64,000 nt of DNA from Dermabacter hominis NBRC 106157 (lineage in GTDB: Bacteria; Actinomycetota; Actinomycetes; Actinomycetales; Dermabacteraceae): NCBI RefSeq assembly GCF_001570785.1, contig NZ_BCSI01000001.1, positions 186,001 through 250,000 of the forward strand, written 5' to 3'. The notes beneath the pieces were generated by a model. The model saw nothing but the letters and a program-made list of their open reading frames with translations, was not told where the DNA came from and ran no database searches. The position numbers and the translations under genes are program-made. This document shows, in pieces, positions 42,330 through 50,335 of the stretch (positions are counted from its first letter, which is position 1; the number at the start of each line of letters is the position of its first letter).

Positions 42330-42540
42330 CACGGCGCTAGAGCCTGCGGCATGGCGCTGGAGCTTGCGCGAAGGTGAGAGCCTGGCAGCGCGCGGGGGCG
42401 GGTTTGCGGCAGGGCGTGAGGGTGCGAGGGTGCCCGGCGGGAGAGTCCGACGGTGTGAGCTTGCGGCAGGGCGTGAGGACGCGAGGGCGTGCCCCTGTGG
42501 CAGGGGAGTCCGACGGTCGATGTCCGACGGTGAATGCTTG
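42330..42540. repeat. Degenerate GC-rich tandem repeat tract upstream of the S10 operon
   Basis: TTGCGGCAGGGCGTGAGG occurs at 42404-42421 and again at 42461-42478, each followed by GCGAGGG and later GTCCGACGGT (42445, 42508), with a third GTCCGACGGT at 42522. A shorter GGCGCTRGAGCYTGCG repeat lies at 42333-42368. Frames here are repeats of Arg, Ala, Gly and Pro with no ribosome binding site, so I treat it as non-coding. Confidence 0.7.
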
Positions 42541-42849
42541 TGAGGCGTTCCACGCCACGACCCCTGGTGCGCGTTTGCGATACGTGGCAAACTGGATGAG
42601 TTGCTTGCGCGAGCGGCCATGCCCGGTTCCGTTCCCCGTCTCTGGGAATGACCACCGGATGACGCTCAGCCCAAGGATGCGAACAGTGTGGATACTCCGC
42701 TGAGGGCGCATCGTTCGAGGGAAAAGTCGCAAGGACAAGGGTTTCGCGCGGCCTTTTTGCGCCTCGCAAGAGCGACACACCCGACCGCGGGTGTCGGTCT
42801 GGCCCACTCCATGTAAGAGCGGTTTTAGAGAAAGAGATAGACCTAGGCT
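42541..42849 (+). promoter_or_regulatory. rpsJ (S10 operon) leader region
   Basis: About 300 bases without a gene before rpsJ. It includes a possible extended -10 TGTGGATACT near 42685 with no good -35, and a hairpin ACACCCG-ACC-GCGGGTGT at about 42776-42795. An L4-type leader control is known in other phyla; nothing here proves it. Confidence 0.4.
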
Positions 42850-43158
42850 ATGGCGGGACAGAAGATCCGCATCCGGCTCAAGTCGTATGACCACGAGGTG
42901 ATTGACAGCTCGGCGCGCAAAATCGTCGACACTGTCACCCGCGCTGGTGCAACGGTCGTGGGCCCGGTGCCGCTGCCGACTGAGAAGAACGTTTTCGTTG
43001 TGATCAAGTCGCCGCACAAGTACAAGGATTCCCGTGAGCAGTTCGAGATGCGCACCCACAAGCGCCTCATCGACATCGTCGACCCCACGCCCAAGGCTGT
43101 GGATTCGCTGATGCGCCTCGACCTGCCTGCGGACGTCAACATCGAGATCAAGCTCTGA
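42850..43158 (+). CDS. rpsJ: 30S ribosomal protein S10
   Basis: 102-residue S10, part of the 30S head and the NusG/NusE antitermination partner. [19 protein letters not shown] and [19 protein letters not shown] are diagnostic. First gene of the S10 operon; rplC follows after 13 bases. Confidence 0.97.
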   Translation: MAGQKIRIRLKSYDHEVIDSSARKIVDTVTRAGATVVGPVPLPTEKNVFVVIKSPHKYKDSREQFEMRTHKRLIDIVDPTPKAVDSLMRLDLPADVNIEIKL

Positions 43159-43171
43159 GGTATCGGAACAC

Positions 43172-43852
43172 ATGAGTAACGAACTGACAGGGCAGCGCGA
43201 TCGCGTCATCAACGGCGTGCTCGGCACCAAGCTTGGCATGACCCAGGTGTGGGACGAGGACGGCAACATCGTCCCCGTGACCGTGGTTCAGGCCGGCCCG
43301 TGTGTCGTCACGCAGGTCCGCTCGCAGGACGTTGACGGCTACGACGCTGTCCAGATCGCGTACGGCGCGATCGATCCCCGTAAGGTGACGAAGCCCCTCA
43401 AGGGTCACTTCGAGAAGGCCGGCGTGACGCCGCGCCGTCACCTCGTTGAGCTCCGCACGAACGACGCCGCGGAGTACGAGCTCGGCCAGGAGATCGACGC
43501 TTCGATCTTCGAGGCCGGCCAGAAGGTCGACGTCGTTGGCACGACCAAGGGCAAGGGCAACGCTGGTGTCATGAAGCGTCACGGCTTCGCCGGTGTGAGC
43601 GCCTCGCACGGTCAGCACCGCAACCACCGCAAGCCCGGCTCGATCGGTGGCGCTTCGACCCCCGCTCGCGTGTTCAAGGGCATGCGCATGGCGGGCCGCA
43701 TGGGCGGTAACCGCAATAGCGTCCAGAACCTCACCGTTCAGGCGGTGGACGCCGAGAAGAACCTCGTGCTCATCAAGGGTGCCGTTCCGGGCCCCAAGGG
43801 TGGCATCGTTCTGGTTCGCTCGGCCGTCAAGGGTCCGAAGAAGGGAGCCTGA
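43172..43852 (+). CDS. rplC: 50S ribosomal protein L3
   Basis: 226-residue L3, which reaches toward the peptidyl transferase centre. [18 protein letters not shown] and the loop [19 protein letters not shown] (with the usual modified-glutamine site context) are clear. Start ATG 43172. rplD follows after 5 bases. Confidence 0.97.
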   Translation: MSNELTGQRDRVINGVLGTKLGMTQVWDEDGNIVPVTVVQAGPCVVTQVRSQDVDGYDAVQIAYGAIDPRKVTKPLKGHFEKAGVTPRRHLVELRTNDAAEYELGQEIDASIFEAGQKVDVVGTTKGKGNAGVMKRHGFAGVSASHGQHRNHRKPGSIGGASTPARVFKGMRMAGRMGGNRNSVQNLTVQAVDAEKNLVLIKGAVPGPKGGIVLVRSAVKGPKKGA

Positions 43853-43857
43853 TTTTC

Positions 43858-44805
43858 ATGGCTAACAACCTGACGGTCGACGTTCTCGACCCCGCAGGAA
43901 AGAAGACCGGCACTGCCGAGCTGCCCGCTCACATCTTCGATGTTCAGACCAACGTGGCGCTTATCCACCAGGTCGTGACCGCTCAGCTCAACGCTGCGCG
44001 TCAGGGCACGCACAAGGCCAAGACTCGCGGCGAGGTTAGCGGCGGCGGCCGTAAGCCGTGGAAGCAGAAGGGAACCGGTCGTGCTCGCCAGGGCTCGATC
44101 CGCGCACCTCAGTGGACCGGCGGTGGCGTCGTTCACGGCCCGGTTCCGCGCGACTACACGCAGCGTGTGCCCAAGAAGATGAAGGCTGCTGCGCTCCGCG
44201 GCGCCCTTTCGGATCGCGCCCGTTTCGGCCGCATCCACGTTTTCACCGCGCTCCTCGATGGCGACAAGCCCTCGACGAAGCTCGTGGCGAAGACCATCGC
44301 TACCGTCTCGGACAGCTCGAACTTCCTCCTGGTTGTTCGTCGCGACGACGAGGTCGGCGCGCTCAGCTCGCGCAACCTCGCTAACGCACACGTGCTGTTC
44401 GCCGATCAGCTCAACACCTACGACGTCATGGCATCCGACCATGTCGTCTTCACCGAAGGTGCGCTCGAGGACTTCGTGGCAGGCGCGACTCTCGCCGCTG
44501 TGAAGGCTCCCGCGCAGCCCGAGGCTGCGGCAGCCCCCAAGGCGGCCGCCACGGCTGAGGTGAAGAGCGAAGCTGCGGCTGTTGAGGCTCCCTACGGCGA
44601 AGGCAGCGCCCTTCCGCTCGACGGTGGCAAGGCCCCCGAAGGTTTCACCATCAAGGGCAACAGCAACTCCATGAAGTACCACACCGAGGATTCGCCGTGG
44701 TACGGCCGCACCAAGGCTGAGGTCTGGTTCGCGACGTCCGAAGCAGCGGAAGCTGCCGGCTTCGTGAACGCTGTTCGCCCGGCCGATGAGGAGGAAGCCA
44801 AGTGA
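43858..44805 (+). CDS. rplD: 50S ribosomal protein L4 with a ~100-residue C-terminal extension
   Basis: 315 residues, about 100 more than usual. Residues 1-210 are a normal L4, including the tunnel loop [20 protein letters not shown] and [16 protein letters not shown]. An Ala/Glu/Pro linker (211-258) leads to a compact module at about 259-305: [39 protein letters not shown]. This KGN..S..YH..(Y)..T..EVWF..AA..AGF pattern resembles a short accessory module seen at the ends of various actinobacterial proteins (I believe the so-called sunset domain). Codon use matches its neighbours. The stop overlaps the rplW start (GTGA). Confidence 0.93.
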   Translation: MANNLTVDVLDPAGKKTGTAELPAHIFDVQTNVALIHQVVTAQLNAARQGTHKAKTRGEVSGGGRKPWKQKGTGRARQGSIRAPQWTGGGVVHGPVPRDYTQRVPKKMKAAALRGALSDRARFGRIHVFTALLDGDKPSTKLVAKTIATVSDSSNFLLVVRRDDEVGALSSRNLANAHVLFADQLNTYDVMASDHVVFTEGALEDFVAGATLAAVKAPAQPEAAAAPKAAATAEVKSEAAAVEAPYGEGSALPLDGGKAPEGFTIKGNSNSMKYHTEDSPWYGRTKAEVWFATSEAAEAAGFVNAVRPADEEEAK

Positions 44806-45104
44806 CCTCGATTAACAAGAACCCGCGCGACATTCTCTTCGCGCCGGTCCTCACCGAGAAGTCCTACGGCCAGATGGACGAAGGGAAGTACGTCTTCCTC
44901 GTCGATCGCCGCGCAAACAAGACCGAAATCAAGCTTGCCGTCGAGGAGATCTTCGACGTCAAGGTTGCTTCGGTGAACACCATCAACCGTCAGGGCAAGA
45001 CGCGTCGCACGCGTTTCGGCATCGGCAAGCGCAACGACACCAAGCGCGCCATTGTCACCCTCAAGGACGGATCCATCGACATCTTCGGAGGCGCGACCGC
45101 CTGA
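44802..45104 (+). CDS. rplW: 50S ribosomal protein L23
   Basis: 100-residue L23 at the tunnel exit, docking site for trigger factor and [23 protein letters not shown] and [20 protein letters not shown] are diagnostic. GTG 44802 overlaps the rplD stop by four bases, implying coupling to the extended L4. rplB follows after 46 bases. Confidence 0.96.
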   Translation: MTSINKNPRDILFAPVLTEKSYGQMDEGKYVFLVDRRANKTEIKLAVEEIFDVKVASVNTINRQGKTRRTRFGIGKRNDTKRAIVTLKDGSIDIFGGATA

Positions 45105-45150
45105 GCGGTCGTGACCCGAAGACAAACGAGAGAGTCTGAGGAAACCCACG

Positions 45151-45987
45151 ATGGGAATTCGTAAGAACAAGCCGACCTCGCCGAGCCGCCGCGGCTCGAG
45201 CGTCGCCGACTTCGTCGAGATCACTCGTAGTGAGCCGGAGAAGTCGCTGGTCCGCCCCCTGTCCAAGACGGGTGGCCGTAACAACAAGGGCCGCGTGACC
45301 TCGCGTCACCGCGGCGGTGGCCACAAGCGTGCCTACCGCGTGATCGACTTCCGTCGTCACGACAAGGACGGCATCAACGCCAAGGTCGCCCACATCGAGT
45401 ACGACCCGAACCGTACCGCTCGCATCGCTCTGCTCCACTACCTGGACGGCGAGAAGCGCTACATCCTCGCCCCGGCGAAGCTTCGCCAGGGTGACGTGCT
45501 CGAAAGCGGCCCGAGCGCCGACATCAAGCCCGGCAACAACCTTCCGCTGCGCAACATCCCCGTGGGTACCGTTGTGCACGCAATCGAGCTCCGCCCCGGT
45601 GGCGGCGCGAAGATCGCCCGCTCGGCGGGTGCCTCCGTGCAGCTCGTCGCGAGGGAAGGCAAGTACGCCCAGCTTCGTATGCCGTCCGGCGAAATCCGCA
45701 ACGTCGATGCGCGCTGCCGCGCGACCATCGGTGAGGTGGGCAACGCCGAACAAGCCAACATCAACTGGGGCAAGGCCGGCCGTATGCGCTGGAAGGGCAA
45801 GCGCCCGCACGTCCGTGGTGTTGTGATGAACCCCGTGGACCACCCGCATGGTGGTGGTGAGGGCCGCACGTCGGGCGGTCGTCATCCCGTTTCGCCTTGG
45901 GGCCAGCCGGAAGGCCGTACCCGCAAGCCGAACAAGGAAAGCGACAAGCTCATCGTGCGCCGCCGCCGTACCGGCAAAAAGCGCTGA
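45151..45987 (+). CDS. rplB: 50S ribosomal protein L2
   Basis: 278-residue L2, needed for subunit joining and peptidyl transferase activity. [20 protein letters not shown] and the C-terminal [19 protein letters not shown], including the histidine region near the catalytic centre, are intact. Length is standard. ATG follows TCTGAGGAAACC. Confidence 0.98.
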   Translation: MGIRKNKPTSPSRRGSSVADFVEITRSEPEKSLVRPLSKTGGRNNKGRVTSRHRGGGHKRAYRVIDFRRHDKDGINAKVAHIEYDPNRTARIALLHYLDGEKRYILAPAKLRQGDVLESGPSADIKPGNNLPLRNIPVGTVVHAIELRPGGGAKIARSAGASVQLVAREGKYAQLRMPSGEIRNVDARCRATIGEVGNAEQANINWGKAGRMRWKGKRPHVRGVVMNPVDHPHGGGEGRTSGGRHPVSPWGQPEGRTRKPNKESDKLIVRRRRTGKKR

Positions 45988-46008
45988 TAGGACGAGGGAT
46001 AAACAGTT

Positions 46009-46290
46009 ATGCCACGCAGTATTGCTAAGGGCCCCTTCGTTGACGATCACCTTCAGAAGAAGGTCGACGCTCAGAACGAAGCCGGTACCAAGAATGTCAT
46101 CAAGACCTGGTCGCGCCGTTCGGTCATTACGCCGGACTTCCTCGGCCACACTTTCGCAGTGCACGATGGCCGCAAGCACGTCTCGGTGTTCGTCACCGAG
46201 TCGATGGTTGGCCACAAGCTCGGCGAGTTCGCTCCCACGCGCACTTTCCGCAGCCATGACAAGGACGACAAGAAGGGACGTCGTCGCTGA
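46009..46290 (+). CDS. rpsS: 30S ribosomal protein S19
   Basis: 93-residue S19 of the 30S head. [18 protein letters not shown] and [20 protein letters not shown] are diagnostic. It lies 21 bases after rplB and is followed by a 59-base spacer before rplV, the longest gap within this operon between rplB and rpsQ. Confidence 0.97.
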   Translation: MPRSIAKGPFVDDHLQKKVDAQNEAGTKNVIKTWSRRSVITPDFLGHTFAVHDGRKHVSVFVTESMVGHKLGEFAPTRTFRSHDKDDKKGRRR

Positions 46291-46349
46291 TCGCCCACGT
46301 GGCGAAGTGATGATTTCCCTCGCTATTCACTAAAGAAAGCAGGACAGCA

Positions 46350-46715
46350 ATGGAAGCCAAGGCGCAGGTGCGGTTCATCCGTATTTCGCCCATGAAGGCC
46401 CGGCGCGTCGTTGACCTTATTCGTGGTAAGAGCACGGGTGAAGCACTGGAGATTCTGCGGTTCGCGCCGCAGGCCGCCAGCGAGCCCGTCTCGAAGCTCG
46501 TAAAGTCCGCGATCGCCAACGCCCGCGTGAAGGCAGATCAAGCAGGGGAGCGTTTCGATGAGCAGGATCTCGTCGTGTCCGCTGCATTCGTCGACGAAGG
46601 CCCGACCATGAAGCGGTTCCAGCCGCGCGCTCAGGGTCGCGCATTCCAGATCAAGAAGCGCACCAGCCACATCACCGTGGTTGTTGCCCCGTCGAAGAAG
46701 AAGGAGACCCGCTAG
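46350..46715 (+). CDS. rplV: 50S ribosomal protein L22
   Basis: 121-residue L22, whose beta-hairpin lines the exit tunnel. [20 protein letters not shown] starts the fold, and [19 protein letters not shown] is the tunnel hairpin. No extension is present. The stop codon shares its last base with the GTG of rpsC. Confidence 0.97.
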   Translation: MEAKAQVRFIRISPMKARRVVDLIRGKSTGEALEILRFAPQAASEPVSKLVKSAIANARVKADQAGERFDEQDLVVSAAFVDEGPTMKRFQPRAQGRAFQIKKRTSHITVVVAPSKKKETR

Positions 46716-47542
46716 TGGGCCAGAAGGTCAATCCCAACGGGTTCCGTCTCGGTATTACGACCGACCACACGAGCCGCTGGTTCGCCGACTCCACGAAGGA
46801 AGGTCAGCGCTACCGCGACTACGTGAAGGAAGACGTCGCCATCCGCAAGCTTCTTTCGGAGGGGCTCGAGCGCGCTGGCGTGTCGAAGGTCGAGATCGAG
46901 CGCACCCGCGATCGCGTTCGCGTTGATCTGCACACCGCACGCCCCGGCATCGTGATCGGTCGCCGTGGCGCGGAGGCCGAGCGTCTCCGCGGTCAGCTCG
47001 AGAAGCTGACGGGCAAGCAGATTCAGCTCAACATCCTCGAGGTCAAGAACCCCGAGGCAGACGCGCAGCTCGTTGCTCAGGGCATCGCCGAGCAGCTCGC
47101 GAGCCGCGTGTCCTTCCGCCGTGCTATGCGCAAGGGCATTCAGTCCGCGCAGCGTGCCGGCGCGAAGGGTATCCGTGTCGCCGTTTCGGGCCGCCTCGGT
47201 GGCGCCGAAATGAGCCGCAGCGAGTTCTACCGTGAAGGCCGCGTGCCCCTGCACACGCTTCGCGCGAACATCGACTACGGCTTCTACGAGGCCCGCACCG
47301 CATTCGGCCGTATTGGCGTGAAGGTGTGGATCTACAAGGGCGACATCACGTCCAAGGAACTCGCTGCACAGCAGGCCGCCCAGGCTCCGCGCCAGGGCCG
47401 TGGTCCGCGCGCTGAGCGCCCCCGTGGCCGCCGCAACGAGCGCAACGCCGCCCGCCGTGAGAAGGCGGAAGCTTCGGCTCAGGCTCAGGCCGCCACCGAG
47501 GCTCCCGCTGCCGCTCCGGCCGATAAGGGAACGGAGGCCTGA
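46715..47542 (+). CDS. rpsC: 30S ribosomal protein S3
   Basis: 275-residue S3 at the mRNA entry channel. [20 protein letters not shown], a type II KH domain ([20 protein letters not shown]) and the S3 C-terminal domain are followed by a ~55-residue tail rich in Arg and then Ala/Glu (about 220-275), common in actinobacteria. Start is GTG 46715, overlapping the rplV stop by one base. Confidence 0.97.
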   Translation: MGQKVNPNGFRLGITTDHTSRWFADSTKEGQRYRDYVKEDVAIRKLLSEGLERAGVSKVEIERTRDRVRVDLHTARPGIVIGRRGAEAERLRGQLEKLTGKQIQLNILEVKNPEADAQLVAQGIAEQLASRVSFRRAMRKGIQSAQRAGAKGIRVAVSGRLGGAEMSRSEFYREGRVPLHTLRANIDYGFYEARTAFGRIGVKVWIYKGDITSKELAAQQAAQAPRQGRGPRAERPRGRRNERNAARREKAEASAQAQAATEAPAAAPADKGTEA

Positions 47543-47547
47543 GTCCA

Positions 47548-47967
47548 ATGCTGATTCCGCGTAGGACCAAGCACCGCAAGCAGCATCGCCCCACCCGTAC
47601 CGGTATGGCCAAGGGTGGCTTCGATCTCGCGTTCGGCGACTACGGCATCCAGGCTCTCGAGCCCGCCTACGTCACCAACCGTCAGATTGAGGCTGCACGT
47701 ATCGCCATGACGCGCTACATGAAGCGTGGCGGCAAGGTGTACATCAACATCTACCCCGATCGCCCCCTCACGAAGAAGCCTGCCGAGGTCCGCATGGGTT
47801 CCGGTAAGGGTTCGGTGGAGTTCTGGGTAGCGAACGTCAAGCCCGGCCGCGTCATGTTTGAGGTTGCCGGCGTCGATGAGCCGACTGCACGCGAGGCACT
47901 GCGCCTCGCCATGCACAAGCTCCCCATGAAGTGCCGAATCCTCAGCCGAGAGGGTGGTGACATCTGA
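47548..47967 (+). CDS. rplP: 50S ribosomal protein L16
   Basis: 139-residue L16, next to the A site and involved in tRNA accommodation. [19 protein letters not shown] and [18 protein letters not shown] are diagnostic. The stop overlaps the rpmC start by one base. Confidence 0.97.
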   Translation: MLIPRRTKHRKQHRPTRTGMAKGGFDLAFGDYGIQALEPAYVTNRQIEAARIAMTRYMKRGGKVYINIYPDRPLTKKPAEVRMGSGKGSVEFWVANVKPGRVMFEVAGVDEPTAREALRLAMHKLPMKCRILSREGGDI

Positions 47968-48200
47968 TGGCAGCCACGAAGCTTACCGCTGACGAGCTCA
48001 ACAAGCTCGATGACGCGAAGCTCACCGAAGAACTCGCGAAGGCCAAGGACGAGCTGTTCAAGCTCCGTTTCCAGGGCGCGACCGGTCAGCTCGAGTCGAG
48101 CGCTCGCTTGCGTTCGGTCAAGAAGGACATCGCACGGATCTACACGATCCTGCGCGAGCGCGAGCTGGGGATCCGCCAGGCCCCCGGTTCGGCCGAGTGA
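47967..48200 (+). CDS. rpmC: 50S ribosomal protein L29
   Basis: 77-residue helical L29 near the tunnel exit. [20 protein letters not shown] and [18 protein letters not shown] are typical. ATG 47967 overlaps the rplP stop. Slightly extended at the C-terminus (RQAPGSAE), normal for the phylum. Confidence 0.95.
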   Translation: MAATKLTADELNKLDDAKLTEELAKAKDELFKLRFQGATGQLESSARLRSVKKDIARIYTILRERELGIRQAPGSAE

Positions 48201-48217
48201 ACGAGCGAGGTTAGGTA

Positions 48218-48493
48218 ATGAACGAAAATCAGGTCGCTGAAGAGCGTCCGTACCGCAAGACTCAGCGCGGCTACGTCGTCTCCGACAAGATGGATAAGAC
48301 CATCGTTGTTGAGGTCGAGGAGCGCGTGAAGCACTCGCTGTACGGCAAGGTTATGAAGAAGCACAAGAAGTTCAAGGCCCACGATGAGGAGAACACCGCC
48401 GGTGTCGGCGATCTTGTTCGCATCATGGAAACCCGCCCGCTGAGCGCTTCCAAGCGCTGGCGTCTGGTGGAGATTCTCGAGAAGGCTAAGTAA
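48218..48493 (+). CDS. rpsQ: 30S ribosomal protein S17
   Basis: 91-residue S17, an early 16S-binding protein. [20 protein letters not shown] and [20 protein letters not shown] are diagnostic. Normally rplN follows directly; here a strong terminator and a 5.2-kb island intervene. The last 25 codons recur in altered form at 49995-50072 (67 of 78 bases identical, most differences synonymous). Confidence 0.97.
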   Translation: MNENQVAEERPYRKTQRGYVVSDKMDKTIVVEVEERVKHSLYGKVMKKHKKFKAHDEENTAGVGDLVRIMETRPLSASKRWRLVEILEKAK

Positions 48494-48518
48494 GCCGTTC
48501 TCAGGTTCGCCTGAACAT

Positions 48519-48569
48519 AGAGAGGCCGGGGTGGATTCGCAATGCGGATCCACCCCGGCCTCTCTTTTG
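48519..48569 (+). terminator. S10 operon terminator after rpsQ
   Basis: AGAGAGGCCGGGGTGGAT (48519-48536) pairs perfectly with its complement at 48548-48565, extended by CGC/GCG around AAT, then TTTTGT. It ends transcription before the island and faces the converging minus-strand genes. Confidence 0.93.
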
Positions 48570-48886
48570 TGCTTTCGTGGTGCGGGTTGCGGGTGCTTCC
48601 CACGTGCGAGGTTCGTGACGCGCCAGCTGCCGTCGGCCTGCTTTGCCAACGTGAGGGACCCGGTGAGTTCGGGCGTGAAGCCCATATGTGCCGCGTCGCC
48701 GTACTCGTACTGGACCCGGGCAATCCTGCCGCGAACATCGATACCCGCAACGCGTCCGTCTTCGGGCATTCGGGGGCGGGGTGGTGCAATGAGCGGCTTC
48801 TGGAGTTCGCTGCAGCTGTGCGGGAAGCGGGGCCGACGGTTGCCTTCAACCCGGGGCACGAATCTTGCCGGACGCTCATGGCTCAT
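48567..48886 (-). pseudogene. Outer half of a split NTF2/DUF4878-like membrane protein, 3' end lost
   Basis: From ATG 48886 (overlapping the previous stop as ATGA) the frame encodes ~105 residues with protein-like character: HSCSELQKPLIAP, GRIARVQYEYGDAAHMGF, GSLTLAKQADGSWRVTNLA. The last part matches the strand-Trp ending of the two neighbouring paralogs ([18 protein letters not shown]). There is no signal or membrane segment. No stop follows where the paralogs end; the frame runs on antisense through the rpsQ terminator and rpsQ to 48140. I read this as a gene that lost its 3' end and was also frameshifted from the membrane-anchor half just upstream. Confidence 0.55.
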
Positions 48887-49077
48887 GCATGAGCGGATTC
48901 CTTGATTGTGTCTTCTTCGCTGTCCGGGGTGAGCAGCAGCCACAATGCGAGGGTTCCGGCACAAAGCCCAGCGATCACGAGGGCGGTGCACGCGGTGAGG
49001 ACAATGGCGGCCTTGGGCTTCGCTGTCACGGCATCTTCCAGCTGCTGTTGCTGCTCTTGCTTCCAGTGATCTTCCAT
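48883..49077 (-). CDS. 64-residue single-span membrane protein, probable anchor half of a split paralog
   Basis: MEDHWKQEQQQQLEDAV is a polar Gln-rich start, one membrane span follows at about 24-50, and the outer tail TPDSEEDTIKESAHA stops abruptly. Its layout equals the N-terminal half of the intact neighbour (cytoplasmic tail, span, short acidic outer stalk). The start overlaps that gene's 3' end by 52 bases and its stop overlaps the next start (ATGA). A 14-base palindrome GCTCATGCATGAGC sits at this junction. It could be translated, but most simply is half of a frameshifted gene. Confidence 0.5.
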   Translation of the reverse strand: MEDHWKQEQQQQLEDAVTAKPKAAIVLTACTALVIAGLCAGTLALWLLLTPDSEEDTIKESAHA

Positions 49078-49526
49078 TCGCCATCCTGGAGCTCGAGGTC
49101 GAAGACGTGGTCTGTCTCGGGGACGCTCACGGCTGGGTCGTGCAGTGTGGTGGTGACCTCCACCTGGGCCTTGGTGTTTTCGGTGCTGATGTGTGTGATG
49201 TCGTAGTCGAATCCGCCGCGACGGTCGATTTCCGCTGCGGCTTCCTTGAAACGCTCGCAATCGACGCTGTCAGCCACTTGATCCTCGAGAGCGCCCGTGA
49301 ATGCCGAACAATCCTGGGACTCAATGGCAGCGAACATGTCGTCCACAGTGTCCTTGGGCCCATGGATGAGGGCCGCTCCACCGCCGATGACGAGAACGAG
49401 GGCGGCGATACCGGCGAGGCTGAGCAAGCTTAGGCAACCGCAAATGCCACAAAAAACGCCCCTACTGGAACCTTGGGGGCGGACGTATGGGGGAGGGGGT
49501 GCAGGGGAGTAGTGGGGGTAGGTCAT
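49026..49526 (-). CDS. Membrane-anchored protein with NTF2/DUF4878-like extracellular domain
   Basis: 166 residues: Pro/Tyr-rich cytoplasmic tail (1-25), one span (about 28-52), then GPKDTVDDMFAAIESQDCSAF and a cone-shaped domain ending DLELQDGEWKITGSKSS. Two cysteines (QDCSAF, SVDCERF) probably form a disulfide. The helical start and Trp-strand end fit the DUF4878/NTF2-like lipoprotein family; no enzyme residues are evident. ATG 49526 follows AAAGGTG. This is the only intact member of the three paralogs in the island. The family is often linked to cell-envelope or secretion loci but has no known function here. Confidence 0.75.
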   Translation of the reverse strand: MTYPHYSPAPPPPYVRPQGSSRGVFCGICGCLSLLSLAGIAALVLVIGGGAALIHGPKDTVDDMFAAIESQDCSAFTGALEDQVADSVDCERFKEAAAEIDRRGGFDYDITHISTENTKAQVEVTTTLHDPAVSVPETDHVFDLELQDGEWKITGSKSSNSSWKMP

Positions 49527-49557
49527 TGTGCACCTTTCGCATGACCTGCGTTACAGT

Positions 49558-49594
49558 TGCAAACATACCCGCTTGAGATTGCACGTGCAAACAT
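49558..49594. promoter_or_regulatory. Possible operator upstream of the island membrane protein gene
   Basis: Perfect 12-base palindrome TTGCACGTGCAA (49579-49590) plus the direct repeat TGCAAACAT at 49558 and 49586, 28 bases apart. Placed 30-70 bases before the minus-strand start at 49526. The rest of 49527-49713 holds a GGGCTTGGGCTTGGG tract near 49635 and no gene. Confidence 0.4.
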
Positions 49595-49713
49595 GTGTTG
49601 CGGAGGCTTGGGGATTGGAAGGTAGGGCGCAGCTTGGGCTTGGGCTTGGGTTGGGGTCATGGGCGAGAAGCTCGCCCGTGTGACGCGCGAACAACAACGA
49701 GGATTGGCAAAGC

Positions 49714-49749
49714 AATGTGGGACCGGCCAAGGGCGGCCGGCCCCACATT
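49714..49749 (-). terminator. Hairpin after the beheaded paralog
   Basis: AATGTGGGACCGGCC and GGCCGGCCCCACATT pair along 15 bases with one G-T type pair around AAGGGC. It lies just past the minus-strand stop at 49763; T-run weak. Confidence 0.65.
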
Positions 49750-49762
49750 CGGTGGAAAGGGG

Positions 49763-49911
49763 TTAATTCTCAAACATGTTTCCGCCGTCGGAGATGACCC
49801 ACTTTCCATCTTCCTTGACGAGGGTGAACGTTGAGGTCTTTGTGTCCGTCTCTTCGCTCTTCTTGTTCTTGGCGGTGAGCTTCGTGGGAACCGTGGCCTT
49901 GTCGCCGAGGG
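49763..49911 (-). pseudogene. 3' fragment of a third NTF2/DUF4878-like gene
   Basis: About 49 codons reading [19 protein letters not shown] ... [18 protein letters not shown], then a stop. This is the C-terminal beta-sheet of the same domain as its neighbours. Upstream of ~49911 the frame continues but only as antisense of the rplE/rpsQ relic, so its true N-terminus is missing. The gene was cut when the relic and this cassette were joined. Confidence 0.7.
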
Positions 49912-50072
49912 AGTTCGACGGCAACGGCAACTGCACCTTCGGCCTCACGGAACAGGTCATGTTCCATGAGATCGATCAGGACAAGATCGACCGCGTTCGC
50001 ATCATGGAGACCAGGCCGCTGAGTGCTTCGAAGCTCTGGCGTCTCGTCGAAATCATCGAGAAGGCTAAGTAA
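49902..50072 (+). pseudogene. Chimeric relic: internal rplE joined in frame to 3' rpsQ
   Basis: Bases 49912-50000 match rplE 54901-54989 (85 of 89 identical, codons 126-155). Bases 49995-50072 match rpsQ 48416-48493 (67 of 78 identical, codons 67-91 with the stop). The two meet at the shared hexamer GTTCGC (49995-50000) with the reading frame kept. Weak similarity to rplE extends left to about 49902. The rpsQ differences are mainly synonymous (two amino-acid changes). No ribosome binding site or start belongs to it. Such a joint is what a tandem duplication from within rpsQ to within rplE would create. Confidence 0.9.
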
Positions 50073-50104
50073 ATCTGTCGGGCTCAGCCCGAAAGATCTC
50101 CGAG

Positions 50105-50142
50105 AAGGGGTCGTCCGCTTACCAGCGGGCGGCCCCTTCCCC
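50105..50142 (+). terminator. Terminator after the relic
   Basis: AAGGGGTCGTCCGC pairs with GCGGGCGGCCCCTT (two G-T pairs) around TTACCA, then CCCCTG. A smaller stem TCGGGC-TCA-GCCCGA precedes it at 50078-50092. It may be the original terminator behind an older rpsQ copy. Confidence 0.7.
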
Positions 50143-50335
50143 TGTTCAGCGGGCGCCCGAGCCCCGTGGCGTTACGATGACCAATGGCCATGCGCGTGAC
50201 GACAGTTGTCGCAAACTTGCGACACGTCATGGCAGAGTAGGTACCGCGTCGCAACGCCGCCGCGATATCCGGGCAATAGCGTGGAGGTAACGAGGAGGCG
50301 AGAAGCGGCTCCCGTGACTTTGAGGAGTGAATCCC
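50143..50335 (+). other. Upstream region of the lipoprotein-OmpA-two-component operon
   Basis: About 190 bases without a gene. It contains a near-palindrome around ACAGTTGTCGCAAACTTGCGACA (50199-50222), where TGTCGCAA and TTGCGACA are inverted repeats separated by AC, and a second GTCGCAA at about 50246. This is a candidate operator. No convincing -35/-10 pair was found. Confidence 0.4.

Noticed and set aside
42374-42703. Coding frames across the repeat tract upstream of rpsJ
   Set aside because: They consist of low-complexity repeats without start signals, and no frame is favoured by codon use.
49776-50072. A 98-codon frame covering the rplE/rpsQ relic as a functional small gene
   Set aside because: Its first half is antisense to the beheaded membrane-protein fragment and it has no ribosome binding site; only the relic part has homology.
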